Assembly: GCA_021802325.1 (NCBI GenBank)
Contig: JAKAAM010000002.1
Location: forward strand, 1 to 43,247
Length of the DNA stretch: 43,247 bases
DNA from: Nitrospirota bacterium
Lineage (GTDB): Bacteria > Nitrospirota_A > Leptospirillia > Leptospirillales > Leptospirillaceae
Direction: 5' to 3'
Each line of letters begins with the position of its first letter. The stretch's first letter is position 1. Position numbers and translations under genes: made by a program. Below, piece after piece: positions 8,710 to 15,883 of the stretch. Below the pieces are notes generated by a model. That model was not told where the DNA came from. It made no database searches and worked only from the letters and a program-made list of their open reading frames with translations.

Positions 8710-9264
8710 TTACTTTGCCGCGGTGTTCAGGAACTCGGGCTTCAGATTTCCGGCCGCTTCCTCGTGGACGGGCTGCTTGGAGACCCAGTCGGCCGACCCT
8801 TCGACGCAGGACATGTCGCCGCCGCAGCCGAGGCTTCTTTCATAGATCACAGCTTCCCAGGCCTGCTTTTCGGTGATCTGGCCTGCGGTCACGAATCCGA
8901 CCATGGCGGGTTGAAGAGGGGAGCCGTTGGCCACAACCCAGTACATTTCACCGGCAGTGCGGACCTGCTCGAACTTGGAGTTAGTGAAATTGCGGGGGGC
9001 GGGATCCATTCCGGCCGCACCGGGGCCGTTACCGTCTCCGGCCGCACCATGGCAGGTGTAGCAGGTTCCGGCACCGTTGAAGACGTCCTTGCCCTTGGCA
9101 ATCATGTCCTGGGTCACGGCAAAGGGAGGCTTCATGGCCTTGGCCGCCGCGATCTGGTCGGCAGGGACCCGGGGTTTGAGAATGTCGAGCTCTCCAGCAT
9201 TGGCAGACATCGCGGAAAATCCGATGGCGGCCACGCCCAAGACTGCCAGTTTCCATGTTTTCAT
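8710..9264 (-). CDS. Exported mono-haem c-type cytochrome
   Basis: A 184-aa protein with a Sec signal peptide (KTWK, then a hydrophobic stretch, cleavage probably after SANA near residue 23). It has one haem-binding CYTCH (C68, C71, H72). M121 in QPAMVGF is the likely second axial ligand, so this is a class I c-type cytochrome that should carry electrons in the periplasm. A second cysteine pair, CGGDMSC at 147-153, lies outside the haem site and may form a disulphide. The C-terminal tail past residue 155 is extra to the basic fold. GGAGG lies about 9 nt before the ATG. It is monocistronic with its own promoter, leader and terminator. I cannot name its redox partner; in an iron oxidiser it could serve the iron-oxidation chain, which is inference. 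Confidence 0.85.
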   Translation of the reverse strand: MKTWKLAVLGVAAIGFSAMSANAGELDILKPRVPADQIAAAKAMKPPFAVTQDMIAKGKDVFNGAGTCYTCHGAAGDGNGPGAAGMDPAPRNFTNSKFEQVRTAGEMYWVVANGSPLQPAMVGFVTAGQITEKQAWEAVIYERSLGCGGDMSCVEGSADWVSKQPVHEEAAGNLKPEFLNTAAK

Positions 9265-9328
9265 AAGACCGACCCTCCGTAAGAATTGACCAAATTAAAT
9301 TGGCTTCCATCGCGGGTTGGAAGAACGC

Positions 9329-9405
9329 AAAAAAGCCGGTCCCGGACAGAATCCGGATAAGATTTCTCCAGAGGGAGAGGCCACTAACCTGCCTTGGAGA
9401 CCGAC
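9329..9405 (-). ncRNA. Candidate structured leader or attenuator of the cytochrome c gene
   Basis: Within the roughly 180-nt leader, on the minus strand, GTCGGTC (complement of 9399-9405) can pair over 7 bp with GACCGGC (complement of 9335-9341), which is followed at once by TTTTTT (9329-9334). Between them lie a TCC/GGA plus AGGC/GCCT helix and the hairpin CCGGA-TTCTG-TCCGG (9342-9356). Paper folding thus gives a three-way junction closed by a stem with a U-run, about 65 nt before the start codon. This resembles a riboswitch or attenuator. I do not recognise a known class, and folding was done by eye. Confidence 0.4.
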
Positions 9406-9454
9406 ATTGCCCGAGTCTTCCTGTCCTGCAATGAACTGTTTGAGTAGCAAGCCC

Positions 9455-9483
9455 ATTAAATCATTGCATTCTTGACTTGTCAA
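9455..9483 (-). promoter_or_regulatory. Sigma70-type promoter for the cytochrome c gene
   Basis: Minus strand: perfect -35 TTGACA (complement of 9478-9483), 17-nt spacer, -10 TTTAAT (complement of 9455-9460). Predicted start near 9448, giving a leader of about 180 nt before the cytochrome ATG. It lies in the 313-bp gap 9265-9577, which also holds the trmI promoter on the other strand. I saw no open reading frame of note in that gap. Confidence 0.75.
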
Positions 9484-9542
9484 GAGAATCGGATGAATCC
9501 TGGGGGCCAGACTGGATCTGCCGGGGCGACCGGATTCTTCGA

Positions 9543-9571
9543 TTGCCCTTTTCCCCGGACTCTAGTAAGAT
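9543..9571 (+). promoter_or_regulatory. Promoter of trmI, placing the start at the ATG
   Basis: Plus strand: -35 TTGCCC (9543-9548), 17-nt spacer, -10 TAAGAT (9566-9571). The A of the trmI ATG (9578) is 7 nt past the -10 box, the usual distance to the transcription start. No Shine-Dalgarno precedes the ATG. Together these suggest a leaderless mRNA. Confidence 0.5.
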
Positions 9572-9577
9572 CCGCCC

Positions 9578-10405
9578 ATGTCCTTCTTGCCTGGAGAACC
9601 CCTTATCCTTTATATGCCCAACGGACGGGTCGTCTCCATCGCCGCCCTTCGCCCAGGCTCCAAAACCCATGTGGAAGGGAATCCCATTCCGCACTCTTAT
9701 CTGATGGAGGTGGCGAAGGAGGGCGTTCCTCTCGTGCTGGAGAAGGGGGGGTGGGTCCTTCCGCTTCGTCCTACCCACTCCGAATCCCTGTCGAATCTCA
9801 AAAGACGGACCCAAATCATCTACCCCAAGGATCAAGGTCTTATCCTTCTCTGGGCCGATATCCGTCCCGGCCAGCGGGTCCTCGAGTCCGGGATCGGAAG
9901 CGGGGCCCTGACGGTCTCCCTCCTTCGGATGGTTCGTCCCGGGGGATGCGTCCTGTCGATAGAGAGGAGGGCCGAACATGCCGAAGAGGCGATGCGCAAT
10001 ATCGCTATTCTCGATCCTGCCGGGCCTCCGGATCATGAGCTCCGGATCGGCGACATGTATGATCCGGACCTTTTTGGCTCCGATGATCGCCTCTATGATC
10101 GCGTGATCCTGGATCTGCCCGAGCCCTGGAAGGCGATCGACAACGTTCGAAAGGTCCTTCGGCCGGGAGGGATTCTTCTGACCTATGTCCCGACTCCTCT
10201 CCAGGTCCACACGCTCTCTCTCGCACTCCAGGAGACGAGACAATTCCATCTTATCCGAACCGTCGAGTCGATCGTGCGGGACTGGGAGTTCGGACCGCAG
10301 AGCGTCCGACCGGCCCATCGCATCGTCGGCCATACCGGCTTCGTGACGACCTGCCGATTCGTCTCCGAGCCGAGTCCGTACATTCCCTGGGAGCCCCCCT
10401 TCTAA
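9578..10405 (+). CDS. trmI: tRNA (adenine-N1)-methyltransferase, TrmI/Gcd14 family
   Basis: A 275-aa SAM-dependent methyltransferase expected to form m1A58 in the tRNA T-loop. After an N-terminal beta domain (about 1-80), the catalytic domain has motif I RVLESGIGSGALTVSL near residue 99 and SIERRAEHAEEA. The family signature ILDLPEPWKAI lies near residue 183, and the C-terminal RPAHRIVGHTGFVTT is characteristic. Length agrees with bacterial and archaeal TrmI. No ribosome-binding site is visible and the promoter points to leaderless translation. Its TAA converges on the nitrilase-family stop, the two stop codons overlapping by a few bases. Confidence 0.9.
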   Translation: MSFLPGEPLILYMPNGRVVSIAALRPGSKTHVEGNPIPHSYLMEVAKEGVPLVLEKGGWVLPLRPTHSESLSNLKRRTQIIYPKDQGLILLWADIRPGQRVLESGIGSGALTVSLLRMVRPGGCVLSIERRAEHAEEAMRNIAILDPAGPPDHELRIGDMYDPDLFGSDDRLYDRVILDLPEPWKAIDNVRKVLRPGGILLTYVPTPLQVHTLSLALQETRQFHLIRTVESIVRDWEFGPQSVRPAHRIVGHTGFVTTCRFVSEPSPYIPWEPPF

Positions 10406-11265
10406 CTCGAGAGGGGGGAATAGAGCCCCGGCCTTCTCTGTTCGAAGAAATCGCTTCTTGAGGCGACCTTTTTGGACAGGGCTTCCTCCGGTTCGATTTC
10501 TGCCACCAAAAGGGCAGGAGCGTTGGAGGAGGCCCGGGCGATGATGTCGCCCCGGGGGCCGATGATCTGGCTTTGTCCGATGAAGGTCAGGGGAGGCCTT
10601 CCTCCGCGTTCCTCCTGCCCGGTCCTGTTGGCCGTCACTGTGAAGACCCGGTTTTCCACCGAACGGAGAATCATTCCCTGGGGCCCGAAAGGAAGGACCC
10701 AGTTGGATGGGTGTGCCACCACAAGCGCCCCCGAAAGGGCCAGGGATCGAAGGGCTTCCGGGAAGAGCCAGTCAAAGCAGATCATGAGCCCCAGGGGCCC
10801 GAAAGGGGTTTCCACCACAGGCAGGGGGCTCGTTCCTTCGATGAAGAAATCCCGTTCCTCGTCGAACAGGTGGATCTTGTCGTAGGAAGCGAGGAGGTGA
10901 CTCCCCAAAACGGCGAGGGCTCCGTTCGAAACCCCTCCGTCGCGTTTTATGGGAAGGCCGGCGACCACGACGGCTCCGGTTTCGGAGGAAAGCTCCGAGA
11001 GGAACCGGAAAGTCGGGCCCCTTTCCGGTTCCGCCAGACCTGCGGCCTCGGAGGCTGAGTCGAACTGGTAGCCCGTGGCGAAGAGCTCGGGAAGGACGAT
11101 CAGGTCGGCCGAAGGATCGGGGCGTTCCAAAATCATCCGGGCGACCGATGCCCTGTTTTTTTCTGGTTGGCCGAAATCCGGCTGGTTCTGGACGACGGCC
11201 ACCGTAATCTTTTTTCTTTGATTCTGCATTCTGTCTGGCCCCGGATGATTGTCGTTTCGATTCAC
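10402..11265 (-). CDS. Carbon-nitrogen hydrolase (nitrilase superfamily)
   Basis: A 287-aa single-domain amidase-type hydrolase with the Glu-Lys-Cys triad: E60 in VLPELFATGYQ, K130 in SYDKIHLFDEE, and C163 in GLMICFDWLFPE. This places it among cytoplasmic omega-amidase, YafV or N-carbamoyl-type branches; the real substrate cannot be read from the sequence. The frame can start at GTG 11263-11265 or at ATG 11227-11229. The later start gives the usual short lead into ITVAVVQ and is at least as likely, since neither has a strong ribosome site. An extended -10 TGTTATAAT lies upstream (complement of 11284-11292). It is convergent with trmI and divergent from the outer-membrane protein gene. Confidence 0.85.
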   Translation of the reverse strand: MNRNDNHPGPDRMQNQRKKITVAVVQNQPDFGQPEKNRASVARMILERPDPSADLIVLPELFATGYQFDSASEAAGLAEPERGPTFRFLSELSSETGAVVVAGLPIKRDGGVSNGALAVLGSHLLASYDKIHLFDEERDFFIEGTSPLPVVETPFGPLGLMICFDWLFPEALRSLALSGALVVAHPSNWVLPFGPQGMILRSVENRVFTVTANRTGQEERGGRPPLTFIGQSQIIGPRGDIIARASSNAPALLVAEIEPEEALSKKVASRSDFFEQRRPGLYSPLSS

Positions 11266-11266
11266 T

Positions 11267-11292
11267 CATGCTAGCATGTGGCGATTATAACA
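11267..11292. promoter_or_regulatory. Divergent control region: 12-bp palindrome and extended -10 element
   Basis: Between the nitrilase-family and outer-membrane-protein genes is a perfect palindrome, CATGCTAGCATG (11267-11278). Beside it, on the minus strand, is TGTTATAAT (complement of 11284-11292), a good extended -10 that would start transcription near the palindrome. On plus, TATAAC (11286-11291) overlaps it. The palindrome could be an operator acting on one or both genes; no regulator is known. Confidence 0.4.
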
Positions 11293-11360
11293 CGGCGGTT
11301 CTTTGGAGGATCCTGAGGCCGAAGGGTGTCAGAAAAGAGGGGGGTTCTTTGCAGGAAAAA

Positions 11361-12107
11361 ATGAGCCAGATGCCAGGGCCGGCCGCTGAGGAGATTTCTC
11401 CTTCTCTCCTATCCCGACTCTTTTCAGGCGTGGCTCCTTTTTTTCTGGTGGTCATCCTTTTTTCCTTCCAAGGACTTGGCGCCGCCTGGGCGGTCGATAT
11501 CGACAACCAGGACGGACTCCCAGACTTTTCGGGACAGTCTGACGTTTCTCCCTCGGAGTCGGTCAACCCGCTCGGCGCTCCTGGTCAGATCCTCTTTCAG
11601 GCCGATATCGGATTTGTTCCGGCCAGCGGTCCGACGGTCACCGGGGCGATCGGAAACGAAGGTCTCGGGACGGGCTTTCTGGTGGGGATCGAAGGGGGAT
11701 ATACCGTCTACAAGAACCTGGCCCTGACCGCCAGCATCTCGGTCCACGCCTTCGGCAACGATACCAACGTTCCGGTTCTGATCGGAGCCGAGTATTTCTT
11801 TGCCAACGGAGGCGGGTTTCCGATGACAGTGGCCAATAACCCGATCAATATTGTTCCCTACCTCGAGTTTGCCTTCGGACCGGCGTTCAACTCATCGACG
11901 GCCAGCAATGGGGTCGGGGTGGGAACGACGGGGTTTGCCTTTCGGGTTGGGCCCGGCATCATGATTCCGTTTGGGACCGTCAAACACCAGGGTGTTTTTT
12001 TCGAGATCGACTATGAAAACCAGTCCGGACCCTTTTCCGGGGCGGGCCTATCGTCTTCTTCAATGGCCCTCGTTCCCGTCAAGATCGGATATATTACCCT
12101 TTTCTGA
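11361..12107 (+). CDS. Putative outer-membrane beta-barrel protein
   Basis: A 248-aa protein with an N-terminal hydrophobic export signal at about residues 20-44 (FSGVAPFFLVVILFSFQGLG, cleavage probably near GAAWA). The mature part is rich in Gly, Ser and alternating hydrophobic/polar strands (FQADIGFV, FLVGIEGGYTVY, LALTASISVHAF, YLEFAFGPAF, GFAFRVGPGIMIPFG, GVFFEIDYENQSG). It ends in an aromatic residue, GYITLF, as do substrates of the BAM assembly machine. The size suggests an 8-strand barrel. I chose the ATG at 11361 because AGGA lies 7 nt upstream; an open frame extends back to 11268. The specific function is unknown. It is followed by a VOC gene 8 nt downstream. Confidence 0.7.
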   Translation: MSQMPGPAAEEISPSLLSRLFSGVAPFFLVVILFSFQGLGAAWAVDIDNQDGLPDFSGQSDVSPSESVNPLGAPGQILFQADIGFVPASGPTVTGAIGNEGLGTGFLVGIEGGYTVYKNLALTASISVHAFGNDTNVPVLIGAEYFFANGGGFPMTVANNPINIVPYLEFAFGPAFNSSTASNGVGVGTTGFAFRVGPGIMIPFGTVKHQGVFFEIDYENQSGPFSGAGLSSSSMALVPVKIGYITLF

Positions 12108-12115
12108 GTGGAACG

Positions 12116-12499
12116 ATGATCCGGGTCTCCGGGCTTGACCATGTGGCCATACCCGTCTCCGACGTGGAGCGGTCGATCCGCTGGTACCAGACCTTGTTCG
12201 GTCTTGAACGGCGGTTCGAGAAGGAGTGGGGGACTGAACCGGCCTTCCTGTGTGCCGGTGGGACATGCATCGCTCTTTTGTCCAACGGCCAGGGCCTCCC
12301 GGAACACAGTCCGCCCACTGTGAGACATTTCTGCTTCCGGACGGATGAAGAGGCCTTTGGCCGAGCCCTAGAGGAACTTGAGGCCGCTGCCATTCCATTC
12401 AGTCTTGACGATCATGGGGTCTCTCGCTCACTTTATTTTCAGGATCCGGACGGTCACTGGATTGAAGTGACTGTCTACCAGGCTGGAATGGAGCCCTGA
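12116..12499 (+). CDS. VOC (glyoxalase/dioxygenase-like) family protein
   Basis: A 127-aa single-copy vicinal-oxygen-chelate protein made of two beta-alpha-beta-beta-beta units. Possible metal ligands are H9 in LDHVAIPV, H71 in VRHFCFR and E117 in HWIEVTVY. Candidates include lactoylglutathione lyase-like, methylmalonyl-CoA epimerase-like and fosfomycin-resistance-like members. The sequence alone does not decide, and the specific residues of glyoxalase I are incomplete. It starts 8 nt after the preceding outer-membrane protein gene, so the two are likely cotranscribed. Confidence 0.75.
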   Translation: MIRVSGLDHVAIPVSDVERSIRWYQTLFGLERRFEKEWGTEPAFLCAGGTCIALLSNGQGLPEHSPPTVRHFCFRTDEEAFGRALEELEAAAIPFSLDDHGVSRSLYFQDPDGHWIEVTVYQAGMEP

Positions 12500-12513
12500 A
12501 GGGCCCGTCTTCC

Positions 12514-12543
12514 TTGACAATCATCACGGGTGAAGCTTATCTT
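12514..12543 (+). promoter_or_regulatory. Promoter of the prenyl diphosphate synthase gene
   Basis: Plus strand: perfect -35 TTGACA (12514-12519), 18-nt spacer, -10 TATCTT (12538-12543). The ATG at 12550 is 7 nt past the -10, the same geometry as at trmI. The TTG inside the -35 box is in frame with the gene, but I read it as promoter, not start codon. Confidence 0.55.
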
Positions 12544-12549
12544 ATGACC

Positions 12550-13542
12550 ATGAATCCTCTTATGACAACAGGCGTCAACACGATCTGGTCCGCCTATCAG
12601 ACTCAGATGGAGGCGGTGGAGGAACGGCTTCGCCTCATTCTGAAGGATGTTATCCCCCTCGCCAGCGAAATGACTTCCTATATCGTGAGCGGGGGGGGAA
12701 AGCGCCTCCGTCCCCTCCTGATGATCATCTCCTCCCGACTCTGCCAATCGGAAGGGGATGCGTCCATCCTGCTTGCCTCCGTCGTCGAGATGATCCATAC
12801 CGCGACCCTTCTCCACGATGATGTCGTGGATAGTGCCGATCTTCGCAGGGGAAAGCCGGCCGCCCACCAGCGGTGGGGAAATCAGCCCGCGATCCTTGTC
12901 GGTGACTTTCTCTATGCCAATTCCCTTTGGCTTGCCATGGGGCTCCACAACGACGAGGTCAACGATTCCCTGACGCTCGCTTGCAAGAAAATGTCCGAGG
13001 GTGAAATCCTCGAGCTTTTCCTCGATCGTAATCTCTCGGCCTCCGAGGAGGACTATTTCACAGTGGCAGCCTGCAAGACGGCGACACTCACTGCAAGTAC
13101 CTGTCGTCTGGGAGGCATTCTTGGCGACATTCCGGAATCCGGTAAGAACGCCCTTGAACAGTTCGGATATTTCGTGGGGATGGCCTTTCAGGTCGCTGAT
13201 GACGCTCTCGATTACATGGCCAGCGTCGACCGGCTCGGAAAGACCCTGGGCCGGGATCTGGCCGAGGGGAAGATGACGCTTCCCCTGATTCACTGCCTTG
13301 CGAATACGCCATCTTCCGTCCGCCCCCTCCTGCAGTCCAAGATCGGGTCGGGGGTTTCCCGAAACGAGGATCTCGAGGAGGTTCTTTCCCTGATGCGCGA
13401 GACCGGATCGATCGAATATTCCCTTTCCAGGGCCAGGGAATTTACCCGTCTGGCCCAAGACAATCTCTCCACCTTTCCAGACTCTCCGGCCCGACAGCAC
13501 CTGTGGGCTCTCTCCGAATTCGTCATCGCCCGGGACATGTAA
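12550..13542 (+). CDS. ispB: Trans-polyprenyl diphosphate synthase (IspB/octaprenyl type)
   Basis: It condenses isopentenyl diphosphate onto an allylic diphosphate to make the side chain of a respiratory quinone. Motifs in order: GGGKRLRPLL, the first Asp-rich LLHDDVVDSADLRRGKPAAH, VGDFLY, KMSEGE, the central KTATLTASTCRLG, and the second Asp-rich FQVADDALDY followed by LGRDLAEGKMTLPLI. At about 330 aa it fits the long-chain IspB/HepT branch; chain length cannot be predicted safely. I chose ATG 12550 because it coincides with the expected transcription start; ATG 12544 and 12562 are alternatives, and none has a Shine-Dalgarno. Located between the VOC and DUF1015 genes. Confidence 0.88.
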   Translation: MNPLMTTGVNTIWSAYQTQMEAVEERLRLILKDVIPLASEMTSYIVSGGGKRLRPLLMIISSRLCQSEGDASILLASVVEMIHTATLLHDDVVDSADLRRGKPAAHQRWGNQPAILVGDFLYANSLWLAMGLHNDEVNDSLTLACKKMSEGEILELFLDRNLSASEEDYFTVAACKTATLTASTCRLGGILGDIPESGKNALEQFGYFVGMAFQVADDALDYMASVDRLGKTLGRDLAEGKMTLPLIHCLANTPSSVRPLLQSKIGSGVSRNEDLEEVLSLMRETGSIEYSLSRAREFTRLAQDNLSTFPDSPARQHLWALSEFVIARDM

Positions 13543-13579
13543 CCCGGGTATCATCCTTCCCCTCAAAACGGAGGCATTC

Positions 13580-14863
13580 TTGGCAGATCTGATTCCCTTT
13601 AAAGGATTGGTTTACGCGGACTCCCTGAAATCGTCCATGGACCGTTTGACGACTCCTCCTTACGACATCATTTCAAAGGAGGCCCAGAAGGCCTTTTACG
13701 ACAAGCATCCCGACAATGTCATCCGTCTCGAGCTTCCGATTCCCCCGGACCCGGAAACCCCGGAAGACAATCGATACACCCGGGCCCGCAAGGATCTGGA
13801 CAGAATGATATCCTCCGGTGTCCTCAAAATTGACGAGGATCCGGCCCTCTACCCCTACTCTATGACCTTTCGTGATCCTCTGACGGGGTCCGACCGGACG
13901 ATTCGCGGGTTTGTCGGTCGAATCCGGCTCGAGGAGTGGGAGAAGAAGATCGTCTATCCGCACGAAAGGACCCTCCAGGGTCCCAAGGAAGACCGGATGG
14001 CCCTTTTCAAGGCGACCTCCTGCTCGTTCAGTCAGATTTATCTTCTTTATCCCGATGCCCAAAGAGAAATCATGGGGCTGCTCGAAAAGAAGGCCAAAGA
14101 ACGATTCCGGTCGACCGACGGAGACGGGGTTGTTCACACTCTTTCGGCGGTTACGGACAAGGCGACCATCGATGCGGTCGTGGGATCCTTTGCCAGAAAA
14201 TCCCTTTTCATTGCGGATGGCCATCACCGCTACGAAACCTATCTCGCCTACCGGAACTACAGACGGTCTCTCGAGGCCTCCCCCAATCCGAATGCCCCCT
14301 ATGAATTCGTCACTGTCTTCCTCGCGGCCCTTGAAGACGAGAATCTTTCCGTCCTTCCGACTCACCGACTGGTCAGGACTCTTTCCTCCGAAGGGCTTTC
14401 CACCTTCCTGTCGGCCCTTGAGTCCCGCTCCACGATTACGCGCTTCCCGGCCGCCGAATCCGACCGGTTCCTGTCGACCCTTCGGCAATCCTCTCCCGCG
14501 GAGACGGTCATAGGAGTTGCGGTTCGCGATACGAAAGAACTCCTTATATGCCGGCTCAAGGTCGAACGGGGCGAAGGGGTCAAGGGACTCGACACCTACT
14601 GGCTTCAGGAAGCCGTTCTGTCGGCGATTCTCGGAATCACCCCGGACCGGATCCGGACCGAGGATCTTCTTCGGTATGACAAGTCGGCTCCGTCAGTCCT
14701 TGAAAAGGTTTTTACTAACGGAGAATACCCCCTTGGATTTTTCATCCGGCCCGTTCCGGCCAAGGTGATTGAGGAGGTCTCTCTTCGCGGGGAGCTTATG
14801 CCCCAGAAATCCACCTATTTTTATCCAAAACCGCTCACCGGGATGGTCATGGCGACCCTGTAG
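13580..14863 (+). CDS. DUF1015 family protein of unknown function
   Basis: A 427-aa protein recognised by DUF1015 hallmarks: N-terminal LIPFKGLVY, TTPPYDIIS near residue 24, IYPHERT-like VYPHERTLQGPKEDR near 125, and the strongly conserved FIADGHHRYET near 211. The C-terminal LMPQKSTYFYPKPLTGMV is also typical. The family is widespread and cytoplasmic, with no established reaction that I can state with confidence. The start is TTG 13580-13582, with GGAGG 5 nt upstream and no competing ATG. It follows the prenyl synthase by 37 nt and probably shares its transcript. It converges on rluD with 17 nt between stops. Confidence 0.88.
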   Translation: MADLIPFKGLVYADSLKSSMDRLTTPPYDIISKEAQKAFYDKHPDNVIRLELPIPPDPETPEDNRYTRARKDLDRMISSGVLKIDEDPALYPYSMTFRDPLTGSDRTIRGFVGRIRLEEWEKKIVYPHERTLQGPKEDRMALFKATSCSFSQIYLLYPDAQREIMGLLEKKAKERFRSTDGDGVVHTLSAVTDKATIDAVVGSFARKSLFIADGHHRYETYLAYRNYRRSLEASPNPNAPYEFVTVFLAALEDENLSVLPTHRLVRTLSSEGLSTFLSALESRSTITRFPAAESDRFLSTLRQSSPAETVIGVAVRDTKELLICRLKVERGEGVKGLDTYWLQEAVLSAILGITPDRIRTEDLLRYDKSAPSVLEKVFTNGEYPLGFFIRPVPAKVIEEVSLRGELMPQKSTYFYPKPLTGMVMATL

Positions 14864-14880
14864 AGGGTCAGAGGGGTATT

Positions 14881-15807
14881 TCAAGGGGCCATCTCGGTCA
14901 GCGTATCGATGGCCCCTTGCATGTCCTTCGGAATCGGGGAGGAAAACACCATCTCCTCTCCGGTGACCGGATGGATGAATCCCAGTTTCGCTGCATGAAG
15001 CATGATCCTGGGGAAGCGGGGATCGGCCTTTCCCCCCCTTTTTTTGTAGACCGGATCTCCTGCCAATGGATATCCCAGATGATGAAAATGAACGCGTATC
15101 TGGTGAGTCCGTCCCGTCAGTAATGTAATGTCCACAAGAGAATATCCCTCGAGATAGGACTTCATGATTCTATATCGCGTCATGGAGGGCTTTCCCGTTG
15201 CCGTGACGGCGAATTTTTTCCGGTCTCCGCTCGACCGGCCGATAGGGGCCTCGATCATTCCCCGCTTTGTTGGAGGAATTCCGATGACCAGGGCAATATA
15301 GCTCTTGGAGACTTGTCTGTCCTTGAATTGCCCCATCAGACGATCGAGGACCTCGGGGGTCTTGCCCACGACCATGAGACCGGAGGTATCCTGGTCCAGC
15401 CTGTGGACCAGTCCGGCTCTCGGGGGCCCATCACCCCCCTTTTCCGGACGGGTCTCCTTCATGAGATGCCCCAAAAGGCCATTCAGGAGCGTTCCCGAAC
15501 GGTGGCCAGGGGCGGGATGGACGACGAGTTGGGGAGGTTTGTTGATGACCAGAAGGGTTGCATCCTCGTAGACGATGTCAAGATCCATCTGCTCGGGGTT
15601 GTCGGCGCAGGGGGCAGGGGGCGGAATGAGGACGGTGATGAGGTCTCCTCCCCGGATCTTGTAGGAGGCGGCCTCTTCTGCCCCATTGACCGTGACGAGG
15701 CCTTCGTCGATGATCTTCTGAACCCGGGAGCGGGAAAAAGGAAGACACTTCTGGGTAAGATAATGGTCGAGCCTTTTCTTCGATTCTCCCGGATCTACCT
15801 GAAACAT
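14881..15807 (-). CDS. rluD: Ribosomal large-subunit pseudouridine synthase, RluD family
   Basis: A 308-aa RluA/RluD-type synthase converting uridines of 23S rRNA to pseudouridine. An S4 RNA-binding domain lies at about 9-60 (KRLDHYLTQ, SRSRVQKIIDEGLVTVNG). The catalytic domain follows, with LVINKPPQLVVHPAPGH and the active-site block RAGLVHRLDQDTSG (Asp at about 138), then TLLTGRTHQIRVHFHHLGYPLAGDPVY. RluD (U1911/1915/1917) is the best guess; RluA or RluC specificity is not excluded. I use the ATG at 15805-15807. The frame is open to 15993 but that part overlaps the TPR gene and has no family similarity. It follows the TPR gene by 76 nt. Confidence 0.92.
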   Translation of the reverse strand: MFQVDPGESKKRLDHYLTQKCLPFSRSRVQKIIDEGLVTVNGAEEAASYKIRGGDLITVLIPPPAPCADNPEQMDLDIVYEDATLLVINKPPQLVVHPAPGHRSGTLLNGLLGHLMKETRPEKGGDGPPRAGLVHRLDQDTSGLMVVGKTPEVLDRLMGQFKDRQVSKSYIALVIGIPPTKRGMIEAPIGRSSGDRKKFAVTATGKPSMTRYRIMKSYLEGYSLVDITLLTGRTHQIRVHFHHLGYPLAGDPVYKKRGGKADPRFPRIMLHAAKLGFIHPVTGEEMVFSSPIPKDMQGAIDTLTEMAP

Positions 15808-15883
15808 GCGAGAGCCTTGCTCCGGTGTCTCCGGATCATCACCGTCGGGAGCGAATCGCCCTTTTGATTTCTGTCGGATTATC

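Noticed and set aside
9295..9483. 62-codon open frame on minus upstream of the cytochrome
   Set aside because: It starts inside the -35 box of the cytochrome promoter and covers the structured leader; not likely translated.
12475..13566. 363-codon open frame on minus across the prenyl synthase gene
   Set aside because: The plus-strand prenyl synthase has all catalytic motifs; the minus frame has none and is a compositional shadow.
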